This document shows positions 53,868 through 62,214 of a stretch of 64,000 bases of DNA, piece after piece. A program made the translations under genes and the position numbers. The DNA comes from Pseudomonas sputi. Lineage in GTDB: Bacteria; Pseudomonadota; Gammaproteobacteria; Pseudomonadales; Pseudomonadaceae. Numbering within the stretch: the stretch's first letter is position 1; every line of letters starts with the position of its first letter. The stretch covers positions 186,001-250,000 of the forward strand of contig NZ_BQHI01000005.1 of the NCBI RefSeq assembly GCF_021603585.1, written 5' to 3'. The notes below the pieces were generated by a model. The model was not told where the DNA came from and did not search any database. It saw nothing but the letters and a program-made list of their open reading frames with translations.

Positions 53868-56800
53868 ATGACACGGATCGCAACGCCCATCAGCGAAATC
53901 AAGGAACACTACGACGTGATCGTCATCGGCTCCGGGTACGGCGGCGGCATTGCCGCGTCGCGCCTGTCCCGGGCCGGTAAAAAGGTCTGTCTGCTGGAGC
54001 GCGGTCGGGAGATCCAGCCCGGCGAATACCCCAACACCATGATCGCCGCGACCGAAGAGTTGCAGGTGCACGACCCGGACGGCCACATCGGTTCGCGCAC
54101 CGGGTTGTTCGACCTGCACGTCAACGCGCAGCAGAACGTGGTGGTCGGTTGCGGTCTCGGCGGCACGTCGCTGATCAATGCCAACGTTTCCCTGGAGCCG
54201 ACGCCCGATGTGTTCCAGGATCCCCGCTGGCCATTGGCGGTGCGTGAGGACCGCGACGGTTTGCTCAAGGCGGGCTACGCCAAGGCCCGGGAGATGCTCA
54301 AACCCAATCCCTACCCGAGCACCGCGCCGAACCTGCCGAAACTCGACGCCAACCAGAAATCCGCGGACTTCCTCAAGCAAGGCGCACACTTCTACAAGCC
54401 GCCGATCAACGTGACCTTCGACAAACTGCCCAACAACCTCAACCACGTCGGCGTCGAGCAACTGCCGTGCAACCACTGCGGCGACTGCGTGTCGGGCTGT
54501 AACAACAAGGCCAAGAACACCACGCTGATGAACTACCTGCCGGACGCCACTAACCACGGCGCAGAGATTTTCTGTCAGGCCCAGGTGCGGCATCTGGAGC
54601 GTGACGGCAACGGCTGGATCGTGCACTTTCAGTATCTGGACAGCGGCCGCGAGAAGTTCGACGCCCCGACCTTGTTCGTGAAGGCTGACATCGTCGTGGT
54701 GTCCGCCGGCACCCTCGGCTCTACTGAAATTCTGCTGCGCTCACGGGACAAAGGCTTGGTGATGTCCGGTCAGCTCGGCGAGAACATGAGCGGCAACGGC
54801 GACATCCTGGGCTTCGGCCACAACTGCGAACAGACCATCAACGGCATCGGTTTCGGCGCGCATTCGGCCAAGGAAATGCAACCGGTCGGCCCGTGCATCA
54901 CCTCGATCATCGACATGCGCACCGAGGGTGACCGCAGCAGTCGCATGGTCATCGAGGAAGGCTCGATCCCCGGCGCACTCGGCCGGCCGATGGTGCCGGC
55001 GATGGCCGGGTTCGCCGAGATGATCGGCAAGCCGACCGACGACAGCTTCAGCGGCAAGGTGAAGTACAAGGAGCGCGAAGCCCAAAGCTTCCTGCGCGGG
55101 CCGTATCACGGGGCGCTGCACAACATGCAGACTTACCTGATCATGAGCCACGACAGCGGGCAGGGACGCATGGTCCTCGACAGCAAGGATCAGCTGCGCA
55201 TCGACTGGCCGGGTGTCGGCGAGCAGGAAAACTTCAAGATCGGCAACGAACGGCTGCATCAGAGCACCAAGGCCTTGGGCGGGATCTGGGTCGAAAACCC
55301 TATCTGGACCCAGTTGCTCAAGCACAGCATCGTCTCGGTGCATCCGCTGGGCGGTTGCGTGATGGGCGAGGACGCCGCGCAAGGCGTGGTCAACCACAAG
55401 GGCCAGGTGTTCAGCGGCGCCAGCGGCACCGATGTCTACCCCAACCTGTACGTGACCGACGGTGCGGTGATCCCGACGTCACTGGCGGTCAATCCGCTGC
55501 TGACCATCTCCGCCGTCAGTGAGCGCAACATGGGCCTGCTGGCCGCCGACCGGGGCTGGACGATCGATTACACGCTGCCTTCGGCCCCGCGCAAACAGAC
55601 TGCGCCGCCAACCCTCGGCGTGCAGTTCACCGAAACCATGAAAGGTTACTTCTCCCGCGCTTTCACCGCTGCGCAAAGCACCGACCTCAAAGTCTATGAA
55701 GCCGCCGCCAAACGCGGCGAGGCGGACAACTCGCCGATCGACTTCACCCTGACCATCACCGCCAACGACCTCAACCGGATGATCAAGGAGCCGGAACACG
55801 CCGCGACCATCGTCGGCACGGTGATCGCCCCCGCGCTGTCGCCGGAACCGCTGACCGCCAGCAACGGCGTGTTCAACCTGTTCGAGCAATTCGAGCAGCA
55901 GGTCGATACGCGCCACATGAAGTACGACATGAAGCTGACCGCGGAGGACGGCAACGACTATTTCTTCAGCGCCTTCAAGACCGTGCCGGAAGACAACGGC
56001 GTGCTGAATATCTGGCACGACACCAGCACCCTCTACGTCACGCTGTATCGCGGGCCGGACAAGACCGGCGAGGTGATCGGCTCCGGGGTGATGCACATCA
56101 AACCGACCGATTTCGCCAAACAGATGACCACCATGAAAGTCCTCAATGCGCGCAACGAGCGTGAGCGGATCGAAGGGCTGGCGCGGTTCGGCAAGTTCTT
56201 TGCCGGGATTCTCTGGGAGAGTTATGGCGGGGTGTTTGCCGGTGACAAATACTTCAATCCCGACGCACCGCCACGGCTGAAGCGGCCACTGGATGCGCCG
56301 ACGCCGGCCGTGCATTTCTTCTCCACCGAAGACGGCGTGCAGTTGCGCCTGACCCGTTATCAGGCCGGCAGCAAAGGCCCGGTGATGCTGGTGCATGGTT
56401 TGGGTGTGGGCTCGAATATCTTTTCCACCGATACGATCCAGACCAACCTGCTGGAATTTCTGTGCAAGCACGACTACGACGTGTGGCTGCTGGATTTCCG
56501 GGTGAGCATCCTATTGCCGGCGAGCAAGAAGGAATGGAACGGCGACCAGATCGCTCAGTACGACTTCAAGGCCGCCATCGCACAGATCCAGCAGGAAACC
56601 CGGGCCAAAGACGTGCAGTGCGTGGTGCATTGCTACGGCGCGACCACGTTCTTCATGTCGCTGCTCGCTGGTTTGCAGGGCGTGCGTTCGGTGGTCTGCT
56701 CGCAGATCGCCGCCGACACGGTGGTGGCGACGGCAACGGGGCTGAAGGCCGGTCTGCACTTGCCGGGGATGCTCGACGCGATCGGCATCAAATCGATGAC

Positions 56801-57320
56801 CGCCTACGCCGACAGCAAGGAGAACTGGTTCAACCGGCTCTACGACAAGGCGCTCAACGGCTACGCGCGGATCGAGGCCCAGGGCTATTGCACCAACCCG
56901 GTGTGCCACCGCATCACTTTCATGTACGCCTCGCTGTACCGCCACGACACCCTCAACGAGACCCTGCACGACAACCTGCACGAGTTGTTCGGCGAGTCGA
57001 ACATCGAGACCTTCGAGCACCTGGCGCTGATTGTGCGCAAAGGGCATCTGGTGGATTTCAAAGGCCACGACGTGTACATGCCGCACTTCGATCGCCTGAC
57101 CATGCCGATCTGCTTTATCAGCGGTGCCGACAACCAGTGTTATCTGCCGGAAAGCACGCTCAAGACCTATCAGCGGGTTTGCGAGAAGCACGGGCCGGAA
57201 CGCTACAGCCGGCATGTGGTGCCGGGTTACGGCCACATCGATTGCATGTTCGGCAAGAACGCGGTGGTCGATGTGTATCCGATCATCCTTGAGCATCTGG
57301 AGAAAACAGCCCTCGGATAG
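53868..57320 (+). CDS. GMC oxidoreductase fused to an alpha/beta hydrolase
   Basis: 1150 aa two-enzyme protein. The N-terminal ~575 residues are a cholesterol-oxidase-like GMC flavoenzyme: FAD motif VIVIGSGYGGGIAA (~17-30), GCGLGGTSLINANV (~87), active-site VHPLGGCVMG (H492) and a C-terminal NPLLTISAVSERN. A cysteine set C201-x2-C204-x2-C207-x3-C211 recalls a [4Fe-4S] site. A linker domain (~600-830) leads to an alpha/beta hydrolase whose nucleophile elbow reads VHCYGA, giving Cys922 rather than Ser; acid and base are likely in FISGADNQCYLPES and GYGHIDCMFG. No signal peptide. The substrate is unknown; a sterol-like or lactonisable alcohol is suggested by the fold. It heads a three-gene module. 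Confidence 0.85.
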   Translation: MTRIATPISEIKEHYDVIVIGSGYGGGIAASRLSRAGKKVCLLERGREIQPGEYPNTMIAATEELQVHDPDGHIGSRTGLFDLHVNAQQNVVVGCGLGGTSLINANVSLEPTPDVFQDPRWPLAVREDRDGLLKAGYAKAREMLKPNPYPSTAPNLPKLDANQKSADFLKQGAHFYKPPINVTFDKLPNNLNHVGVEQLPCNHCGDCVSGCNNKAKNTTLMNYLPDATNHGAEIFCQAQVRHLERDGNGWIVHFQYLDSGREKFDAPTLFVKADIVVVSAGTLGSTEILLRSRDKGLVMSGQLGENMSGNGDILGFGHNCEQTINGIGFGAHSAKEMQPVGPCITSIIDMRTEGDRSSRMVIEEGSIPGALGRPMVPAMAGFAEMIGKPTDDSFSGKVKYKEREAQSFLRGPYHGALHNMQTYLIMSHDSGQGRMVLDSKDQLRIDWPGVGEQENFKIGNERLHQSTKALGGIWVENPIWTQLLKHSIVSVHPLGGCVMGEDAAQGVVNHKGQVFSGASGTDVYPNLYVTDGAVIPTSLAVNPLLTISAVSERNMGLLAADRGWTIDYTLPSAPRKQTAPPTLGVQFTETMKGYFSRAFTAAQSTDLKVYEAAAKRGEADNSPIDFTLTITANDLNRMIKEPEHAATIVGTVIAPALSPEPLTASNGVFNLFEQFEQQVDTRHMKYDMKLTAEDGNDYFFSAFKTVPEDNGVLNIWHDTSTLYVTLYRGPDKTGEVIGSGVMHIKPTDFAKQMTTMKVLNARNERERIEGLARFGKFFAGILWESYGGVFAGDKYFNPDAPPRLKRPLDAPTPAVHFFSTEDGVQLRLTRYQAGSKGPVMLVHGLGVGSNIFSTDTIQTNLLEFLCKHDYDVWLLDFRVSILLPASKKEWNGDQIAQYDFKAAIAQIQQETRAKDVQCVVHCYGATTFFMSLLAGLQGVRSVVCSQIAADTVVATATGLKAGLHLPGMLDAIGIKSMTAYADSKENWFNRLYDKALNGYARIEAQGYCTNPVCHRITFMYASLYRHDTLNETLHDNLHELFGESNIETFEHLALIVRKGHLVDFKGHDVYMPHFDRLTMPICFISGADNQCYLPESTLKTYQRVCEKHGPERYSRHVVPGYGHIDCMFGKNAVVDVYPIILEHLEKTALG

Positions 57321-57325
57321 CACCC

Positions 57326-57447
57326 GATCGTTCCCACGTCGAGGCGTCGAAGCGTCCGCGTGGGAATGCATCCCGGGACGCTCTGCGTCCCAAGAGCGGA
57401 CGCAGAGCGTCCATGGCGGCATTCCCCCGCGGAGCGGGGGAACGATC
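57326..57447. repeat. Long GATCGTTCCCACG inverted repeat, copy 6
   Basis: 122 bp element between the GMC fusion and the cytochrome gene, 6 bp past the stop. The right end has diverged to CCCCCGCGGAGCGGGGG. Confidence 0.88.
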
Positions 57448-57459
57448 TGGGGAACTGAT

Positions 57460-59328
57460 ATGGACAGCTACATCCGCTGGTTTCAACGCTTCATCTGGCT
57501 TGGCATTGCGATGAACATGGTGTTCGCGATCCCGGCGCTGTTCGCGCCGGGGTTGCTGACCTCGGTGGTCGGCCTGCCGCCGCAACTCTCCGACCCGTGG
57601 CTGGAGAACGCCGGGATGCTGCTGGTGGGCATCAGCGTGTTCTACATGCCATCGGGCTTCAACGCGCCGCGCTACGTGGTGCATTCCTGGCTGTGCGTGC
57701 TGACGCGGCTGATCGCCGTGGTGTTCTGGATCTACCTGATCAACACCAGCAGCCAGGGCTCGGTGTTCGTGCCGATGCTGATGGGCGACCTGAGCTTTTT
57801 CCTGATCCTCGGCATCCTGCTGTACCTGGGCACCCCCCCTGAAAACCGACCCTTGGCCCTGCTCTGTGACGGCTGGCGCGAATGGCGGGCGGCGTGGGCG
57901 CGGCACTGGCGGAGTCATGCATTCAAGGTCGGCACGCTGGTGGTGGTGGCGCTGCTGGCGTTCATCGGTTACCAGACCTGGTATCAGATGCTGCGGGTGG
58001 TGCCGGAGCAGGAATACGCCTCCGACGAAGATCATTACAAATACGCTGCGATTGGCCTGGGCATCGAAGCGCGGATTCCCTATTACCTGTTCTCGGTACT
58101 GCCGCAGATGTGCCCGGAAAAACTGCCGAAACCCGGCGGCTGGGAGGTGTTCGGTTTTCTCTTTGAAAACGGCAAGGACCTGCCGATCGGCATGGCCAAG
58201 CGGCAGATCGGCTACCCGACCGTCGAGCCGAACTGCGCGCTGTGCCACACCGGGTCCTACCGGGCGAATGCCAGCGACGTCGCGGTGAATGTGCCGAGTG
58301 CTCCGGCCAACACCCTGCAACTGCAAGCCTTCCAGTGGTTCGCCTACGATTGCGCCAGCGATCCGAAATTCACCACCGACGCGGTGATGGCGGCGATCAA
58401 CAGTAAGTTCCAGCTCGGTTTTTTCGAGAAGATCTACAACCGCTACCTGATCATCCCGATGGCCAAGACTGCGTTGCTCAAACAGAAGCAGGCCTACGCC
58501 TGGCAGAAGCTGCGCCCGCAACAGGGACCGGGGCGTACCGACACCTTCAACCCGACGAAAATGGTGGTGTTCGGCTTCCCGGATGACTCGACCATCGGCA
58601 CCGTCGACCTGCCGCAAGTGTGGAACCAGAAACCCCGGGAATCGATGTACCTGCACTGGGACGGCAATAACAACAAGATCCACGAACGCAACTACGCTGC
58701 CGCGATGGCCGTGGGCGCGACGCCGGAATCGGTGCTGCCGCCGAGTTTCAACCGGGTGACCAACTGGCTGCTCGGGCACAAGGCGCCGGCGTGGCCATGG
58801 GCACTGGATCAGGCCAAAGTCGCCCAGGGCAAACCGATCTGGGAAACCAATTGCGCCAGTTGTCATGATTTCGGGCGTACCGACACCGGGCAGGTGACCA
58901 CCAACATCGACCAGCTCGGCACCGATCCGCACCGGCTGAACTCGTTCACCACCGGGCTGGTGGCAGCGTTCCACACCTTCAAGAAACCGCCGTTCGATTT
59001 CGGCGCCTATCGCAAGACCCAGAGCTACAGCAACACGCCCACCGACGGCATCTGGCTGCGTGCGCCGTACCTGCACAACGGCTCGGTGCCGACCCTGTGG
59101 GACTTGCTGCAACCGCCGGAACAACGTCCACAGGTGTTCATCACCGGCTCCGATGTCTACGACCCGGTCAATGTCGGCTTCGTGACCAGCGGCGCCCAGG
59201 CCAAAGCCTCGGCGGATTTCACCTACGACACGCGCCTGGAGGGCAACCACAACAGCGGTCACCTGTACGGCACGACGCTGTCGGACGACGACAAGCGTGC
59301 GCTGATCGAATTCATGAAAACCCTGTGA
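57460..59328 (+). CDS. Membrane protein fused to a diheme cytochrome c
   Basis: 622 aa protein. The N-terminal ~175 residues have about five membrane helices (WFQRFIWLGIAMNMVFAIPALFAP... and a last one near 158-176). The remainder is periplasmic and has two heme c sites, CALCH (C259, C262, H263) and CASCH (C465, C468, H469), in a MauG/RoxA-type background (DGIWLRAPYLHNGSVPTLWDLL near 560). The helices lack a clear quinone site by eye. It could accept electrons from the GMC enzyme. ATG at 57460; earlier codons in the frame overlap a repeat. Confidence 0.85.
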   Translation: MDSYIRWFQRFIWLGIAMNMVFAIPALFAPGLLTSVVGLPPQLSDPWLENAGMLLVGISVFYMPSGFNAPRYVVHSWLCVLTRLIAVVFWIYLINTSSQGSVFVPMLMGDLSFFLILGILLYLGTPPENRPLALLCDGWREWRAAWARHWRSHAFKVGTLVVVALLAFIGYQTWYQMLRVVPEQEYASDEDHYKYAAIGLGIEARIPYYLFSVLPQMCPEKLPKPGGWEVFGFLFENGKDLPIGMAKRQIGYPTVEPNCALCHTGSYRANASDVAVNVPSAPANTLQLQAFQWFAYDCASDPKFTTDAVMAAINSKFQLGFFEKIYNRYLIIPMAKTALLKQKQAYAWQKLRPQQGPGRTDTFNPTKMVVFGFPDDSTIGTVDLPQVWNQKPRESMYLHWDGNNNKIHERNYAAAMAVGATPESVLPPSFNRVTNWLLGHKAPAWPWALDQAKVAQGKPIWETNCASCHDFGRTDTGQVTTNIDQLGTDPHRLNSFTTGLVAAFHTFKKPPFDFGAYRKTQSYSNTPTDGIWLRAPYLHNGSVPTLWDLLQPPEQRPQVFITGSDVYDPVNVGFVTSGAQAKASADFTYDTRLEGNHNSGHLYGTTLSDDDKRALIEFMKTL

Positions 59329-59353
59329 ACCCTTACGGATAGAGGATTACGCC

Positions 59354-60598
59354 ATGTCAGCGGTCGGACATCTGAAACACGAATACGACAAGGTCAAAGT
59401 GCGTCTGCACGGGCTGTTCACACGCATCGAAATGGCCTGGATGAAGCTCATCAGTGAACTCGAACCCAAGGAATTCGAGGCCATCATCAAGTTGCTCCAG
59501 CGCGGTCACGATCAGGCGCAATACGTGCTCAAGCACGGCGAGTTGCCGACCGACGAGCCGGCCGTGCCGTGGGAGTTGTCCCACGGCCTGTCGATCCTGC
59601 GCATCGGCAACGCGACGCCGTTGCCGCAATCGCCCGATCAACTGCAGACCAAGGTGCTCAAGGACGGCACGCTGCTGGGCTGTCGCAAATGGGAGCTGCT
59701 GGATCTGCTGTGGAGCGAGGCGCTGCTCAAGTGGATCGAGAACCTGCGCCATCACGCGACCTTCGGCACCGATCCGGCCCTGGTGACCATGGAGCGCGAA
59801 GTGACGCTGGCGATTGCCGGCGACTGGGGCACCGGGCCGTTCAACAGCCATGCGCCGGCGGTGTCAGTGGCCAACCAGATGCAACTGGCTAATGCTGATT
59901 TCACCATTCACCTGGGGGACGTCTATTACGCCGGCACCCACTCCCAGGAAGACACCGACATGGCCGGCTGGCCGATGGGCACTCACGGTTCGTTCACCCT
60001 CAATTCCAACCACGAGATGTACAGCGGCGCCCACGGTTATTTCAAGGAACTGGCCGCGCGTTTTCCGGGGCAGCAGGGCACCAGCTACTTTGCCCTGATC
60101 AACGACGACTGGCTGATTGTCGGGCTGGACACCGCGTACGCCTCGGACGTCATGAACCTGTACATGGACGGCACCCTCAACAAACCGCAGATCGAGTGGA
60201 TGAAAAGCCTGCCCAAACGCAAGAAACTCATGGTGCTCAGCCACCATCAGGGCTTCGACATCACCGGGCACAACAAGACTGCGCTGTATCAGCCGGTGTG
60301 CGATGCGCTGGGGCGCGAGCCGGATTACTGGTATTGGGGGCATCTGCACAATGGCATCGTCTATGCGCCGCAGGGTGGACTGCATGCGCGCTGCGCCGGA
60401 CACGGAGCGATTCCCTACGGCACCACCAGCGAACTGAACGGGCATTCACGGGTGCTGTTTTCGGAGACGCAGGATGCCAACGATCCGGACTATCCGCTGC
60501 GGGTGTTGAATGGCTACGCGAAGATCAGGTTGGTGGGGGAGGAGATTTTCGAGGAGTTTATCGGTGAGGACGGATCGGTGAGGTGGTCTTCGCAATGA
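59354..60598 (+). CDS. Metallophosphoesterase
   Basis: 414 aa calcineurin-like phosphoesterase. Metal-site motifs run in order: AIAGDWGTG (~157), HLGDVYYAG (~186), NSNHEMY (~222), VLSHHQGFD (~297) and WGHLHNG (~329). The N-terminal ~150 residues are helical and not part of the core. There is no signal peptide. It is the third gene of the module, 25 bp after the cytochrome gene, with AGAGG ten bases before the ATG. The substrate may be a phosphodiester or phosphomonoester linked to the GMC substrate, which is inference. Confidence 0.85.
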   Translation: MSAVGHLKHEYDKVKVRLHGLFTRIEMAWMKLISELEPKEFEAIIKLLQRGHDQAQYVLKHGELPTDEPAVPWELSHGLSILRIGNATPLPQSPDQLQTKVLKDGTLLGCRKWELLDLLWSEALLKWIENLRHHATFGTDPALVTMEREVTLAIAGDWGTGPFNSHAPAVSVANQMQLANADFTIHLGDVYYAGTHSQEDTDMAGWPMGTHGSFTLNSNHEMYSGAHGYFKELAARFPGQQGTSYFALINDDWLIVGLDTAYASDVMNLYMDGTLNKPQIEWMKSLPKRKKLMVLSHHQGFDITGHNKTALYQPVCDALGREPDYWYWGHLHNGIVYAPQGGLHARCAGHGAIPYGTTSELNGHSRVLFSETQDANDPDYPLRVLNGYAKIRLVGEEIFEEFIGEDGSVRWSSQ

Positions 60599-60627
60599 TC
60601 GTTCCCACGCAGAGCGTGGGAACGATC
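60597..60627. repeat. Short GATCGTTCCCACG palindrome, copy 7
   Basis: 31 bp palindrome, GATCGTTCCCACG-CAGAG-CGTGGGAACGATC, overlapping the stop codon of the phosphoesterase gene. Same short form as copy 3, with the centre inverted. Confidence 0.88.
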
Positions 60628-60639
60628 TGTCGGGTGCAA

Positions 60640-61932
60640 TCAGCCTTGGACCGGGACGCCTTTGAGGTACGGCGCAGGTTCGGCACCGAGGTTGCTCAGC
60701 ATCCGCTCGCTGTACCAATCGACGAAGTTGACCACGCCGAACTCATAGGTCTTGGAGTACGGACCCGGCTGGTAGGCGGTGGAGTTGATCCCGCGCTGGT
60801 TCTCTTCGGCCAGGCGACGGTCCTGATCGTTGGTTGCGTCCCACACCTGGCGCATGCGTTCGACGTCGTAATCCACGCCTTCGACCGCATCCTTGTGCAC
60901 CAGCCATTTGGTGGTGACCATGGTTTCCTGGGCGCTGATCGGCCACACAGTGAACACGATGATGTGGTCGCCCATGCAGTGGTTCCACGAGTGCGGCAGG
61001 TGCAGGATGCGCATCGAGCCCAGGTCCGGGTTCTTGATCCGGCCCATCAGTTTGGCGCAGCCCTGTTTGCCGTCCATGGTCATCGACACGGTGCCCTTGA
61101 GCAGCGGCATGCGCACGATGCGGTTACGCAGGCCGAAACTGGCATGGGCGTAAGGGATTTTTTCGGCTTCCCATGCGGCAGCCGAGGCGGCGACGTGATC
61201 CTTGAACGCCTGATCGGCGCGCGGGTCGGTGACGTCGTCCCATTCCAGCAGGGTTTTCAGCAATTCCGGGTGCGAACCGCTGCAGTGGTAGCACTCGCGG
61301 TTGTTTTCCAGCACCAGTTTCCAGTTGGCCTTTTCCATCAAGGTGGTTTGCACCGCCACCTTGGTGTTTTCCATGTCGTACGGTTCCATGTAGTGGTTCA
61401 GGGTCGACAGGAAGTCATCGATGGCCGGCGGGTTCTCCGCCAGGCTGATGAAGATGTAACCGCCGGCGGTCTTCACGTTCACCGGTTTGAGGCCGTACTG
61501 CTTCATGTCGAAGTCGGCGCCCATTTCGGTGCCGGCGAACAGCAGGCGACCGTCCAGCTCGTACGTCCACTGGTGGTAGTGGCAGACCAGTTTGGCGACC
61601 TTGCCCTTGTCGCTGGTGCACAGGCGTGAGCCACGGTGACGGCAGACGTTGTGGAAGGCGTGCACCACGCCCTCGGCGCCACGAATGACGATGATCGGGT
61701 TCTTGCCGATCTGCAGGGTGATGTAGTTGCCCTTGGCCGGGATCTCGCAGGTCATGCCGGCGATCAACCACTCCTTCTGGAAGATCTCCTGCATGTCGAT
61801 ATCGAACAGCCGCTCGTCACAGTAGAACGGTTGCGGCAGCGAGAAGGTGCGCTCGCGTTCCTGCAGCATTTGTGCGGTGGCCTTGCGTGCGGGTTCCAGC
61901 GGGTCGCCCAGGCTGATTTTTGCGGTGTCCAT
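60640..61932 (-). CDS. gbcA: Glycine betaine monooxygenase, Rieske oxygenase subunit
   Basis: 430 aa Rieske non-heme iron oxygenase that demethylates glycine betaine to dimethylglycine and formaldehyde. The Rieske pair is CRHRG (~95) and CHYHQW (~114); the mononuclear iron site begins NNRECYHCSGSHPEL (~208). Start MDTAKISLGDPLEPAR at 61932. It diverges from its reductase gbcB across 282 bp. Gene content around it matches the gbc locus of P. aeruginosa. Confidence 0.95.
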   Translation of the reverse strand: MDTAKISLGDPLEPARKATAQMLQERERTFSLPQPFYCDERLFDIDMQEIFQKEWLIAGMTCEIPAKGNYITLQIGKNPIIVIRGAEGVVHAFHNVCRHRGSRLCTSDKGKVAKLVCHYHQWTYELDGRLLFAGTEMGADFDMKQYGLKPVNVKTAGGYIFISLAENPPAIDDFLSTLNHYMEPYDMENTKVAVQTTLMEKANWKLVLENNRECYHCSGSHPELLKTLLEWDDVTDPRADQAFKDHVAASAAAWEAEKIPYAHASFGLRNRIVRMPLLKGTVSMTMDGKQGCAKLMGRIKNPDLGSMRILHLPHSWNHCMGDHIIVFTVWPISAQETMVTTKWLVHKDAVEGVDYDVERMRQVWDATNDQDRRLAEENQRGINSTAYQPGPYSKTYEFGVVNFVDWYSERMLSNLGAEPAPYLKGVPVQG

Positions 61933-62114
61933 CGATGTGATCCTCAAGGCCATCTGCGTGGCCGGCGAAAGTGGCTAATCAGGGTTGCAACGCAAGGTGT
62001 AAAGGAATCGTCTTTGTGTGGGGCGAGTGTGGGGCCGGCGCTGCCCGGAACCTTATCCATGGGCGACATGGTGCAATCTGTTCCCGACGCGCAACCCCCG
62101 GTGGTTGGGGGCTG

Positions 62115-62146
62115 GTCGCGATAAGTATGTCAATGTCGCGGATAGG
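62115..62146. promoter_or_regulatory. Candidate GbdR operator between gbcA and gbcB
   Basis: GTCGCGATAAGTA at 62115 and GTCGCGGATAGGTA at 62135 form a direct repeat with a 20-21 bp step. It ends ~75 bp before gbcB, the same geometry as before the dgc operon. gbcA and gbcB are direct GbdR targets in P. aeruginosa. Confidence 0.55.
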
Positions 62147-62214
62147 TAAACGGGGCGTTCGCGCTATACGCAGAATCGCCACATGAAGGCCGACAGTCGG
62201 CCGTGGAGAACAGC

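Noticed and set aside
57283-59262. A 659-codon minus-strand frame over the cytochrome gene
   Set aside because: The plus strand carries two CxxCH sites and membrane helices; the minus frame runs through a repeat and shows no domain.
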